From contig NC_065546.1 in the NCBI RefSeq assembly GCF_022605725.1, positions 28,206,227 to 28,270,226 on the forward strand: DNA of 64,000 bases. Direction: 5' to 3'. Positions 35,901 through 45,845 of the stretch are shown here, piece by piece. The notes below the pieces were generated by a model that saw only the letters and a program-made list of their open reading frames with translations, had not been told where the DNA came from and made no database searches. Every line of letters starts with the position of its first letter. Position 1 is the stretch's first letter. A program made the position numbers and the translations under genes. This stretch comes from Anthonomus grandis grandis (taxonomy: Eukaryota > Arthropoda > Insecta > Coleoptera > Curculionidae).

Positions 35901-37308
35901 CATTTTATAAGGTCGTTTGTTTGCACTTTTTAAAATTTTAGCACAGGTTTATGATGAATAGAGTTTTCGCGAGCTATTCTTCTGGCTGCAGTTACCGGAT
36001 TTTCTTCCATCGCTAACAATACATTTAATTGGGTGTTTTCATCGATTTTAGAAAACCTTTGTCTTGAAACATCCCTCACGTGCCCAACTTGTGGACAATC
36101 TCTAGCTGAGTACGACTTTTGTCCCCATAACCAATCATCATTAAGATTTCAATCTTGTGGGATTCGGATAAATAAGGCATTTTTTCAATATAAGTTAACT
36201 TATTTAACAACTGGTTGAAATTCACTTTAACAGTTACACTACAACAATGTCAGGAAATGTCTCGATACCAATAAAATAAACAAACACGCCAAAAATTTAC
36301 CAACACAAAATATTTCGAGACATTTAATAATTTAATGGTTTTTATTTTTTTTTCGTATTTCTCCTTTAGATAATCACAAAAGTATATAGGGCAATTTAAT
36401 CAGGAAAAAGGGCTCTTTTCAATGAGAGTTTGAAAAAAGTGGCTTTCCATTTGATAAAAAAAGTTTGGGTTAATTTGGACCCCCCCTGTAGGTGAAAAAA
36501 TACAAAAACTATCTTGAAATGTGAAAAAAAAATAAACAAAAATCGACGGGTCTCAGGAATTTTGCGAGATAAAATTTGATTAGTTTTAACTGAATTTATT
36601 CCAGTTAAAGTCACCACACTGTATAATGATTAAATGATTCAAAATCACATTAAGGAAATTAAAAGTAGAAACTTGCGATTGGATTTACAATTCAAATGGC
36701 AAGATTCAAAATTTATTTAGATTGTTGTTTTATATGTAAAATATTTAATATGCATGTCTACTGAAACTTGTATTCATATTAATTAATAAATTGTAAAAAT
36801 GTGTATAGTTGGTGTATGAATTTAAATAAGTGTTGCGCAGTTAATTATTAGGACTAACGCTCTACATGGAATTCAAACTAACAGTGGCTAAAATATAAAA
36901 TGTGAAATGTTAGAACCAATATGGGCTTCCAACTAACTAAGAGTGGGTGGTGTGTTTATTAGCGTTTGCTTGTTATTAATTTTAAGACAGTTGGAAATAA
37001 ACACAATTTTATTTATGATCAATAATTTTTTCAGATATACTTGTTTCCGTAGGCCTTTCAAAAAACCTAATTTTTATTAAAATACTCTTGGATTTTCTGT
37101 ATTTTAATAAAAACTTACCGGCAAAAGTGTACACCAGCCCAATTACTATATAGCACCCAAAAATGGTTGCTATTATGGGATTGTAATGGACTGAAACAGT
37201 ACAGCTGGGGTCCATGTGGGGCCTGTCAAAGTGCGGGGGAGCTGCGCCCCCGCCAATGGAACCGTTACGTGGGGGAACAAGAGATCCCGGCTGTGCCTGA
37301 TTCGCCAT
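26906..37308 (-). CDS. TMEM198: Transmembrane protein 198 (six coding exons)
   Basis: Minus-strand exons 37308-37119, 30206-30096, 30034-29807, 29729-29493, 29427-29285 and 27064-26906 join in phase with GT-AG borders to 355 aa (human about 360). The family (DUF4203/TM7S3_TM198 fold) is a multi-pass membrane protein; in vertebrates TMEM198 is reported to promote LRP6 phosphorylation in Wnt signalling. Seen: a Pro/Gly-rich extracellular start (residues 1-45), CYIVIGLVYTFAGYRLFK spanning exons 1-2 (52-69), FLTGFIFACSMVYLMC, then AGLLFGLITMLVQYVGLF in exon 3. Exon 4 has SSLYGGALLAITIDYF and CWFSWIVLGSWPILTITGIIVQ, and exon 5 a basic cytosolic tail (RAELRQKKYRYLYQVRT, 279-295). Exon 6 ends in an acidic/aromatic segment (YFDDNDFYYKK). 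Exons 5 and 6 are too short to stand out as ORFs but keep frame exactly. In exon 3 an alternative acceptor 9 bp downstream is possible. No defects. Confidence 0.92.
27065..29284 (-). other. TMEM198 intron 5
   Basis: 2.2 kb between exons 5 and 6. Contains a plus-strand Copia remnant at 27655-28640; the rest is AT-rich with nothing recognised. Confidence 0.85.
27655..28640 (+). mobile_element. Degenerate Ty1/Copia pol remnant
   Basis: Plus-strand frames give an integrase piece (SGNRMKRLRTDDGFEFINTE near 27670, then VLNR near 27905 and YEVWSNNKCDLNLNLF near 27950-27990) and a GFRVFLP-type segment (near 28105). After a linker comes the start of the Copia RT (WKFKVKRDNAFEALLVAR-like near 28470-28515, VYDIYTPVDKLATFRILLF near 28545-28600). 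It has stops throughout and no LTRs recognised. Antisense to the host gene. Confidence 0.7.
30300..32260 (+). mobile_element. Heavily decayed LINE remnant
   Basis: Plus strand: an endonuclease-like stretch (30306-30512), then IRRSSQSF-type frame shifts around VDLAKAFNTVCYSKLLKKLE (about 30700-30760, the RT palm), a broken PQGSVLGPLLF region (YGIVLGLLLFILN, about 30870-30910) and a weak FAxNT box (about 30957). The remainder to 32260 reads as a broken thumb and C-terminal tail with many stops. Confidence 0.6.
32381..34681 (+). mobile_element. Mariner-superfamily element with ~0.42 kb TIRs, flanked by TA
   Basis: The left end CAGGGTGGTCCGGTTT at 32381 and its inverted partner ending at 34681 are both bordered by TA (32379-32380 and 34682-34683), the mariner target duplication. 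The inverted repeats extend about 420 bp inward (to about 32806 and from about 34275), with arms differing at scattered positions. The total is 2.3 kb with a transposase gene in the middle. The element sits inside TMEM198 intron 1. Confidence 0.88.
33102..34080 (+). pseudogene. Mariner transposase with expanded D-D spacing (DD52D)
   Basis: Cut-and-paste transposase in three overlapping frames. 33102-33347 is the helix-turn-helix start (FSSNEYADIHFCYGFCDGNA, YPNRRIPDARVF); 33395-33580 holds the second HTH/linker and the first catalytic Asp (LWTDESCFTF); 33559-34080 holds the rest, with IQLDGAPPHF (second Asp) and SPDLNPLDFYVW (third Asp). Counting from the second to the third Asp gives 52 residues because about eleven extra residues (NDINDQNGIGP region, about 33914-33946) sit between WIGRLGR and WPPRSPDL; relatives here have 41. 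Frameshifts near 33330 and 33575 inactivate this copy. The start ATG is native-like. Confidence 0.85.
34865..36621 (-). mobile_element. DD41D mariner with ~0.29 kb TIRs, flanked by TA
   Basis: Ends CAGTGTGGTGACTTTAACTG at 34865 and its reverse complement ending at 36621; TA flanks at 34863-34864 and 36622-36623. The inverted repeats run to about 35156 and from about 36330 (about 290 bp) and contain GGGGGGTCCAAATTA. The transposase is on the minus strand. 1757 bp in all, inside TMEM198 intron 1, 180 bp from the previous element. Confidence 0.9.
35169..36180 (-). pseudogene. DD41D mariner transposase (N-terminus broken, catalytic domain open)
   Basis: The start codon is at 36180 (MPYLSESHKIEILMMIGYGD). 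The HTH region then carries an apparent internal deletion (near 36085) and a frameshift (near 35950). From 35903 to 35169 a 244-residue frame is fully open. It has LFSDEATFTLNG (first Asp), QDGAPPHYARNVRQYL (second Asp), WIGRKGAIEWPARSPDLTP and LDFFLW (third Asp, 41 residues between the second and third), and the C-terminal GAHFEHLIH. The intact catalytic part with a broken N-terminus suggests recent inactivation. Confidence 0.88.
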
Positions 37309-37439
37309 TTAGCTCACCTACTATTGGTTACCTTAATAATAAACACATTATTTTTTATAATTTATATCGAGATGATTGTCTTCGCGTAGGTTTATTAAAA
37401 ACAACCCTTAAAACAAACATAATAAGTGAAAAAGCGCCT

Positions 37440-37880
37440 AAACAAAGGATCCATTATAAACTTACCAAACATATGATTCATTGTATTTTACCCCCGATCG
37501 TCTGGATCACAACAAAAATAAGCCCCAGATAATAACAATTAAATAACGTATTTAAACTAATACACATTATTCCCAAAAATTCCTTAAACACTACCGGATC
37601 GCCAATTGCAATAAATATTTTACTTAAACAATTTATTTAACGGATACGACCCTCGGAACTAATTTATTTTTATTTTAAAGTGTCGTGCGACGGGCGCATA
37701 TGCGGGCGCGCACGTCGTGACGTCACGGGAATCGAAGTGCGCGTCCCGACGCCCCGCTTTTGTTCCGAATAACACGATTCTTGGACTGTGAATTAAATTC
37801 GCGTCTGGTTCTGATGACGTCGTCACGAGGAGTTTGGCCCATTCGTTGACCGTTATAATTAAGTGCGCCATTAACGATAA
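37440..37880 (-). promoter_or_regulatory. Putative TMEM198 5' exon and GC-rich promoter region
   Basis: 37680-37830 is the most GC- and CpG-rich stretch nearby, located just upstream (minus strand) of the TMEM198 start, as expected for a promoter. At about 37483-37468 the minus strand reads ATGAATCATATGTTTG followed by GTAAGT, a good donor. Spliced to exon 1 this upstream ATG would be out of frame with the conserved protein, so it is more likely a 5' UTR exon with a small upstream ORF. Confidence 0.4.
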
Positions 37881-38169
37881 TTAATTTATTATAATAATAA
37901 TGACTTTATTGAAAAGGTCATCTAAAGTCTAAAAAAGGCCAAGTTGAACCTAACCTTTCTATCTTAGCCCTAGAGTGACTGACAACGTATAAAATAAGTT
38001 GTAAATAGACAATCTTATATAACTGACACAATCAAGGAAATCATAAAACTAAAAAACAAAGCATATATATAGCTACAAGTGCTCACTTGCTTCGTCTGAT
38101 AAAAATTACTATCTGGATCTCAATCATAAGTTAGCATTAGCAATAAAAATCTAAGGCTCACCTGACTTT

Positions 38170-39680
38170 TCAATTGAATAAGGTTAAAAATAATTTTAGA
38201 AAGATTCGGTCAAGACTTAATTGTTGGAATGTTTATTCTAGGGCTTCATTTGAAATTCTGGAAAACCTGTAAGATTTCACAAAAACTAGCAACTACTTTG
38301 CCAGCATAGATGATAGGGTCATCCCAATGAACTCGAAACTGGTCAAATATTATTCGTCCAACACGCAAGGCACTATGCTGCCTTCATAACATAACATAAA
38401 TAACACTTTCAAATTACCGATCTTTACAGAATATGATATTTATAAATCATTTTGACAAATTAAATCAAAATGTAAAGGTTTTTTTGTCTCCTGTGATAAC
38501 AACTATTTTCAATAAATATTTGCAGAATGGTAAGTATCCTATCATGTGGAAAACGGCTTTAGTAAAGCCAATGCATAAGCCGACAAATATCAGTAATCTG
38601 GAGGAATTACGACCAATTAGTCTCTTGACCATCCTTGAACGACTGGTTTTCGACATGATGAATAATTTTGTTCACTCTCGACACATACTGCCGGATGATC
38701 AGTCAGGATTTAAAGCTTGTCATAGCAACACCATTTAGTAGGATTACAACTAGTAATCCAATACTAAAAGCATGTACGAGTAAAGGCGTTCCCGTCTGGT
38801 ACTTTTAAATTATAGTAAGGCATTTGACCTGATTAACCATGATATGCTGATTGCTGATAAGCTGCTCATTTTTCGGTTTTCTGATCAAGCTTGTGGCTGG
38901 TTCTTATCATATTAGCCATAGAAGGCAGGTTGTGGATCTTCATGGGACTAGGTCTGACTAGAATCCATTCTTGGTCCCATACTTTTTACCCTTTTTACTG
39001 CCGATTTACCATCTCAGATTCATCAATGCTCATTACATCTTTATGCTAATGACACTCAACTTATGTCATCATTTTATCCTGAAGATTATGGTGAGGGATT
39101 CGTTAGTATCAACATTGATCTGAACAATATCTCTGACTGGTCTTCTGGGCTTATTACCAGAAAAAGTATACACCTGATTATTGGGTCCCAGGCTGTCAGG
39201 GCTAAGTTCATTAAATTCTTCAATTTTACAACCCTTCATGTAAAAGGGGTAATAACTTATTTGGCTGAATATGTTAGAAATCTGGACCCTGATGTAATCG
39301 ATATGTTGCGATGAATTTTCGGAAGTATGTTTTGAAGAAGATGTGCTCTGTTTACTTAAAATTCAACAGCCTATATTCTTTAAAAAAGGTTCTTCCCGAC
39401 TATATTAAGTACCTCTTGGTAGAACCCATAATCCTGTCACAGCTAGACTACTGTAATTCCTTTACCTCTCTTTACCTCAAGGTAGAGAGTAGAAAGCTAA
39501 AATACAATTAGCTAAAAATATGTGTATGCGTTTTGCATATGGAGGTCGACCACATCACTCCATTATAATATGTCAATATTAAACATTTAAAATACAATTT
39601 TTTTGTCGACCTCCACTTTGCTATGTTTGTATATTGGATTGTAAAAAACAACTCTCAGTATTTAACTACAAGGAACTCTT
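38170..39680 (+). mobile_element. Decayed LINE RT remnant
   Basis: 38433-38738 encodes the fingers (MWKTALVKPMHKPTNISNL, LRPISLLTILERL, QSGFKACHS). Shifted frames follow through the palm (near 38830), a broken PQGS region and a YANDTQL box (near 39045) to DLNNISDWS (39115), ending in tail motifs (39311-39560). A 5'-truncated, inactive copy. The preceding 300 bp after the TMEM198 promoter hold nothing recognised. Confidence 0.65.
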
Positions 39681-39925
39681 TACATAACCTTAACCTTAGA
39701 AATGTGGATAACTTGAAGAAATGTGATATTTTTAATTGATAAATTTGAATTTTCGAATAATGTAAACTCTAACTCCTAAAACTCCTAAAGAATATGGATA
39801 AAACTTTCTTCTATAATATATAATAAATATCTAAACCTATTTCAGATAATTGCAAAAAGCTAAAAAGCTACAAACGAAAATTTGTTGGCAAAAAATTATT
39901 GAATTGTTAGATGTGGGTAAAAATA

Positions 39926-40253
39926 ATTTGCTGACCAAAAATCAAAATGTGCTACCAAAGCTATTTCTCATCAAAAACTATGCGAAATCGATAACTGATG
40001 TTACTATACATATAAGTACTTGCTACCAAAAAATAATTAAAGTAGCACCCCTCTAAGGGGTAGTTTGTTCCTGTCAATTTCTAATAAAAACGTGCTACCA
40101 AAACTATTTACCGCCGGAAACTATTCAAAATCGATAACTAATGTTACTATACATAGCAGGCTGTCATACATATACTGCTATTAGATATTAAGTTTGAACA
40201 GTTTCTGTCTGTAAATAGCTTTGGTAGCACGCTTTTATTCTTGGTCAGCAAAT
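39926..40253. repeat. 328-bp MITE with TA duplication
   Basis: The ends ATTTGCTGACCAA and TTGGTCAGCAAAT are inverted and extend about 45 bp with few mismatches (GTGCTACCAAAGCTATTT inside). TA flanks both sides. Within it, an 80-bp block (GTGCTACCAAARCTATTT...ATCGATAACTRATGTTACTA) is directly repeated. Non-coding; a mariner-type MITE by its TA target. Confidence 0.75.
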
Positions 40254-41173
40254 TACACACCACCGTTAGATGTTAAGAAATATAAACGGCTATAAGTTCG
40301 AAAAGAAAAGTTTTATGTTTTATCCAAATCCTTTGGGGTTAGAGTCTTTATCATTTGACTTTTTCATTAATTTTTGCAAAAAAAACCTTAGTTTGTAGAA
40401 TTTTGTAACCACCGTAAATCTAGTTATTAATTGTTAATATTTAGATAAAAATGTTCTTAACATTTCTTACAAATCTCGGGATCCTGATTCTCATTAATAT
40501 TTGGAGCGAAAATAGGTCGAAAATCCAGATTGACATATCTTTCTTAAAAATTTATTTCCCTAATCGACTTAATTCACCGTAAGTTATAGGTACACATTTT
40601 TGGATAACCATGGTCATTTAGTCAATTTAGGAAAAAGTTTTGGTTGGATTATTAACATTTTTTTAAGTTTTCTCTTTTGTGACCAGCATAACATTGTAAA
40701 ACAAATTGTTCAAGGTAAAATATCAGTAGGTAATCTTATTTTTAAAAAGTTGATTCAGCTTTTTGAAAATCCCTGAATTTAAATTATTTTAATTATCTAT
40801 TAAATAACAGCGGTCGCGGACTATATATAGGCTGCTGGCGAACGACATATGCTGCGTTCTAAATTTGGTCGCTGGATATCGATCGGGCGCTAGCTTCTCA
40901 GATATGAAAAAATATCTAGAAAACAACACAGGCGGCAACATCGGATGCGTGCATTGTAAACATGGTATTCTACGTTGCCAAGTTGCTTTTTTCCATTAAG
41001 TTTTTTGTCAGGCATCTTTTTTTATTCTGAAAAATTTGTTGATTACTCTCAAAGTATATATTATTAGTCAGCAAATAAACGAAACTTTTAAAGAGTACAT
41101 TTTTTACCTGTTACAAAGTACAACACATTAAAAAAATATGTAGTGGATTAAGAAACTTATATAATATAATAAA
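40254..41173. other. Unassigned, possibly left part of the next mariner
   Basis: AT-rich; a GC-richer patch at 40805-40960. No TIR matching the right end of the following mariner (CCTCCTGTATA near 42645-42655) was found, so its left end is lost or not recognised. Confidence 0.35.
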
Positions 41174-42264
41174 ATGGTGTATACACGCTAGTCGAAAGAA
41201 TAGAAATAATTTTCCTTTATGGAGCTCAAGATCGGTGTGCTCGCAGAACCGCGAGAGCATTTAATGAAAGGTATCAAGATAAAAACGTGAGCCATAAATA
41301 CGTATTAGAATTGATACGAAAATTTGAAGAGACGGGATCGATTTGCAATAAGAAAAAATATGAAAATAGAGTTGTCGATGAAGCATGCCAAGTTGAAGTA
41401 CTAGAACAATTTGCTATCGATCCAACTTTGTCTATACCAAAGGCCGCAAAACTAACAAATATTTCCACTGGTTCCGTACATAAAGTTTAAAAAAAAAATA
41501 AGTTCTTTTCTTATAAAATTCATATTCTTCATGAACTCGGAGAAGATGATTTTGATAGGAGAATTCAATTTTGTGAAGTGATGTGCCAGCGAATTGACGA
41601 CGATCCCCATTTATTGAAGAACATTTGCATCAGTGACGAATCGACCTTTTTTTTAAATGGCCTGGTGAACAGACATAACTGTAGATACTGGGATAATGAA
41701 AATCCGCATGTTTTTCGGGAAGGCCATACCCAATATCCCCAAAAAATTAATGTTTGGGCAGAAATTTATAAAAATGAAATAATCGGGCCATTTTTTTTGG
41801 AAGAAAATTTGACTGGCGAAATTTATTTAAACCTTTTAGAAAATGCAATATACCCTTCCATCATCCAATCTATGGAAAATCAAGTAGATCAACATGGTGC
41901 TATATTATTGAATGAAAATAATATACATTTTCAGCAGGATGGAGCTCCCGCGCACTACACTTTGGTAGTTCGAGAGTGGCTTGATGAAAATTTTCGAGAA
42001 AAGTGGATTGGCAGACGTGGTGCAATCGAATGGCCTGCGCGGTCTCCGGACCTAACCCCACTAGACTTTTTTCCTTGGGGCTACTTAAAAAGCAAAGTTT
42101 ATAAAACCTCACCTGAGAGTATTGAGAATTTAAAAAATAGAATATTTCAAGAATGCAGAGAAATTAGCGGGCAGACTCTTGCCAATGTTCGTAAGGAGTT
42201 TGAAAATAGGCTTTTTTATTGTCTTGCTAATAACGGCGCGCATTTTGAACATTTAATAACATAA
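41174..42264 (+). pseudogene. DD41D mariner transposase, almost intact
   Basis: After the ATG at 41174 one frameshift (near 41185-41190) leads into the main frame. This frame reads HTH 1 (RCARRTARAFNERYQDKN, ELIRKFEETGSI), HTH 2 (SIPKAAKLTNISTGSVHKV), a TAA at 41488-41490 that interrupts an otherwise continuous frame, then the catalytic part to 42264. That part has ISDESTFFLNG (first Asp), HFQQDGAPAHYTLVVREWL (second Asp), WIGRRGAIEWPARSPDLTP and LDFFPW (third Asp, 41 spacing), and ends GAHFEHLIT. Only one shift and one nonsense codon separate it from an open gene. The 400 bp after the stop contain a directly repeated ATGTATCACACSATGGGG motif (about 42390 and 42550). Confidence 0.88.
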
Positions 42265-42289
42265 ATTTGTTAAACTAATTAAATTTGTT

Positions 42290-42655
42290 TTTCTACCGTA
42301 CCGATTTACACTTTAATTGCTTCTTGGTCAATCAATTTTATTTTTTTTTACAACCATTGATAGCATAATGAATGCCCTTTAAAATAATGTATCACACCAT
42401 GGGGTAGCCATTTGACATACCAAAGTTTGGCGTAAATAAAATATTCATTATTTCTAGACATTTTCGCTAACTATTTGCTTACACATTTACCGATTTCATT
42501 TTTTTTTGGTACCGTTGAATAGAGAATTTTACGCTCCTTACTATGATGTATCACACGATGGGGGTACCCATTTGACATATTAAAGTGAGGTTAGCTGGAG
42601 GTGAGGAGGTGATTGACAGAACTTCAGTAAATGCATAATTAAACGTCCTCCTGTA
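42290..42655 (+). repeat. Direct repeats in mariner 3' region
   Basis: Two copies of a block of about 90 bp (around 42340-42430 and 42505-42590) share ACCGTTGA, ATGTATCACAC, ATGGGG and CCATTTGACATA. They end at CCTCCTGTATA, probably the right terminus of the mariner at 41174. Confidence 0.55.

Positions 42656-42659
<4 letters not shown>

Positions 42660-42687
<28 letters not shown>
42660..42687. repeat. Poly(T) tract
   Basis: A run of about 28 T right after the presumed mariner end, possibly the poly(A) tail of a minus-strand retro-insertion. Confidence 0.8.
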
Positions 42688-42691
<4 letters not shown>

Positions 42692-42839
42692 AAGTTATTA
42701 AGGGTGGATCGTTTTGAAATGGAAGCACTGTATATTAAATGAAAAAATGGAAAGTCGATTTGACATCAAAGTCTGAGAGATGGTGAACTCAAACAACCTC
42801 GCATATGGTTTGCAGCTAGGCTTATTTTAGGCATTCAAT

Positions 42840-43259
42840 GTTCTAAGATTACGACTTTTACTTTTCTTCTATTCACAGTGTTGCCAGATTAATAGGTACA
42901 ATCATCTATAAAAATCAAATTATAGATGATTTTATGAGAGTTCGTAATTAGCAAGGGTTTATATAGTAAAAATCAACAACTTTATCATAAACAACACAGA
43001 CAGACAATTTACAATAATTCGATTTTGAGAAACAGTGTAAATACGTTTAAATAACGATAGTGATACATTATCTGTTGCAGACGATATACCCATGCGTCCT
43101 TTACAATTCGCCAAAAATCAGGTAATTTAAAATCAGTCATATCGAGTGATCGTGTTGAATCGTGACACTAAAGATTTTCAGAGTGACCAACACCAAAAGG
43201 ACACAACCACTATAAAACTGGCGGCCACCAGGCAGTGGTCAGTTTTGGGTATCGTGGCC
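42840..43259. repeat. Repeat 'X', copy B (partial, inverted)
   Basis: Matches the reverse complement of the left half of 5411-6343, e.g. AATAGGTACAATCATCTA, then TTTGAGAAACAGTG, ending GTGGTCAGTTTTGGGTATCG at its outer end. Confidence 0.65.
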
Positions 43260-43366
43260 ATATGCATTAGCAGTCCAGGAATATTTATTAAGTTGACTTA
43301 TTAATTATATTAGTTACATGTATGAAGCTTGGACGAACTGCACTACTGCCAATCCATTGGAAAATA

Positions 43367-44356
43367 AATGACCACTACTAGGTGACCGTCATTTTGCGTA
43401 ATTGTATCCTTTCGATGTTGGTCACTCTGAGAAATTTTAGTGATGTCAATTGTAGGGAAGAAAACAATTTAAGTTTTTGGAAGGTTATGCTTACAAAAAC
43501 GAAGTAGAAACTAGAAAGTTAGTTTTAGTTAAGAATTTAAGATAGTTGCATTAGTTCTGATATTCTTCCTATACTTGTTTAAGAATCTTATTAAAATCTA
43601 CGAAGTTTCAATTAAGTTACAGAGATAGAGATAGTTTTCATAAACTTGTACCTTAGCAATCTTAATTCCTAATGCCATAAAAATGATGGTCTTCATTTAA
43701 ATTTTTGAAATTAAAAACAAAGCTTATTGTCAACCTATCCTACCGATTTGGTTTTTATTATACCCATTTCAACAATGCTAACCTCCAGCTTTAATTTAGA
43801 GTATGGTTTAAAAACAATGTTAATGAAAATTATCAGATATCAGATGGTGAATGAACAACATAAAATCATGTAACTAAAAAGTATGTACTTTATGGTTTAG
43901 ATAACAAAACACAAATGATCGAACCAATACATCAAAATATAAAATAATTTTTTTGTTATTTAAATAAAATTATAAAAAGGGAAATTAGCAATTTAAGAGA
44001 GAGAAAAAGAGAAGCTCTACAGGTAAATGTTTTAAACAGTTCAATTGGCATAGACAGGGAAGAGTTATAGTGTCGCGATCGAAAGAATACTATATTCCTT
44101 AGAGGGAAGCTTTCCAGAATATGGACACTATCCTACTGCAAAGATTGCATGATTTTTATGTAATATATAATATGATTTTATTATTTATAAGTGAGGAACA
44201 CTCTATGAGTCAGGATTTTTTAAATTAAAGTTCATGACAGATCACAAGTCAAACGTCAGCGTCGTAAACTTCATTACCCTTATTTAAAGTATTTTTTGTT
44301 GGCAACACTGAAAATTATCAGAGGGACCAAAAAATCAAGGACACAACCACTATAAA
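43367..44356. repeat. Repeat 'X', copy C (inverted, nearly full)
   Basis: Begins with the right-end motif ATGACCACTACTAGGTGACC and runs, reversed relative to copy A, to GGACACAACCACTATAAA, where the terminal ~45 bp are cut off at the start of a different sequence (GGTATGG at 44357). No coding capacity. Confidence 0.6.
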
Positions 44357-44515
44357 GGTATGGTTTCAGTGGCGCGTCTGGCTGCCGCGACTGCGATGGG
44401 CGATCAGCCGCTGTCTACTGCGTAGGTACTATACCTTTTAATGCAAGCGGTCTCTATGAAGCGTTTCAAGCGGCGGCGATTCCGATGCAGTCGCAGTGGC
44501 TGCGACTGGACTGGC
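44357..44515. repeat. Small GC-rich inverted-repeat element
   Basis: Both ends contain loosely inverted CAGT..CGCAG..CTGCGACTGC..CGGC-type sequence (44370-44415 against 44470-44515). It is GC-rich against an AT-rich background and sits exactly between repeat X and a Harbinger-type element. Probably a MITE; boundaries approximate. Confidence 0.35.
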
Positions 44516-44517
44516 TG

Positions 44518-45538
44518 GGATTCTAAAATCACGATTCGACACGATTACTCGATATGACTGATTCTAAATAAAATTTTCAGTCGTGAGTGTCTTGCGGATT
44601 GCCTAGTTTTTAACGATTTGTCGACGACACGCTTAGGTATATCGTATACACCAGACGATATATTCTTCCTTTTTTAATACGTGCATAATGTGACAGCATC
44701 CTTTTTTAAACGTATTTGTTTCATTTATTGTTTACCAATAGTCATACCATGTTTTCATTAGTATATCAAGAAGCTTTCTTAAACACAACAACTAATAGAT
44801 TTAATTCGACCCTATTTTCCACAACCTTCTGTTAATAATAGAGGCAGAGGAAGTAGAGTTACCATTGAATGGGCAGTTTTAGTATGTTTTAAGATTTTAT
44901 GCCACAGATTGTTACCAAAGAAGCATTCGACAAGATTTTAAATTTGGAATTAGCGAAACTACTACAAGTCGTTGGATCCATAAAATTACTGAAATTATTG
45001 ACAATCACCTTGCTGACCAATTATTCATTCATCATTAATTTTTAAATATAAGAGATGAGAAACAAATGAATAAATTAACATTTATAGAGAGATGCAATTT
45101 CTCTTGTGTTATAGGTCCTATTGATTGCACCAATGTTGCCATAATAAAACCAAAAGTGGATGAATACAACAAGTTTTTGTGATTTTCCATGAATTCAATT
45201 ATTATTTTCCTATGGGTAGCGGTGGTTTTAAACAATTTTTTTTTTATTTTAAAGAAATAATATGGACCTATATTTAAATAAAAACACACGGAGGCGAAAA
45301 AAATTAACAAAATAAATATAAATTCTTAGTGTTTACCAATAGAAAAGACAATTGGCGTTTCCATCTGTCAAATATTAGGGAAAATAACAAATATATACAA
45401 GAAACCTAAATCAAATCGAATAAAACGAGTTTAGCCGACGCGACGATTGAAATTTAGAATCACCTTTCTCGTCACGACTGAGTCGCGATCGAATTCGAAG
45501 TCGTGATAGTATTGACATCGAATCGTGATTTTAGAATC
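44518..45538 (+). mobile_element. Non-autonomous Harbinger-type element
   Basis: Inverted ends GGATTCTAAAATCACGATTC at 44518 and its perfect complement ending at 45538 enclose a decayed plus-strand transposase N-terminal half. It includes RFYATDCYQRS (about 44893), FGISETTTSRWIHKITEI and GPIDCTNVAIIKPKVDEYN (about 45115-45170), the last including the first catalytic Asp of PIF/Harbinger DDE enzymes. The second and third acidic residues are missing. 44570-44720 resembles repeat X. Confidence 0.7.
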
Positions 45539-45845
45539 CTAGCTTAGGTATATTTCTTAAGCCGCGTGCAGACCGGATTTCCAACCTAAACCCACGCAGG
45601 CCAAGGCACATGTGGTTACAGATTTGGAGGTGTTCGGATTGGTGTGTACGGTGCGAGCCAACGGTTTCCAACCGCTTTCAACGGCGCCGTTGGCGTTCGG
45701 TCTTTGAGCGGTACATCAAAGGGGAATATGATTTGGTTTGGACAGAATTTGTCGCGATTTTAGTGTTTTTACGTTTTTAGTCGTTTGTCTGCCTTCGATG
45801 AGAGAAGATTTGCGTTTGTTTTTAATTTTCTGGTGGACGGGAAAA

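Larger units (their letters stand above)
30207..37118 (-). other. TMEM198 intron 1 (6.9 kb)
   Basis: Flanked by GCCG/gtaagt (37119) and the acceptor at 30207. It holds a decayed LINE (30300-32260), two mariner elements with long TIRs (32381-34681, 34865-36621) and about 500 bp of plain sequence next to exon 1. Confidence 0.85.

Noticed and set aside
37659..37871. 70-aa minus-strand frame in GC-rich DNA
   Set aside because: No conserved motif; the region looks like promoter/5' UTR of TMEM198 and the frame is open mainly because of its GC content.
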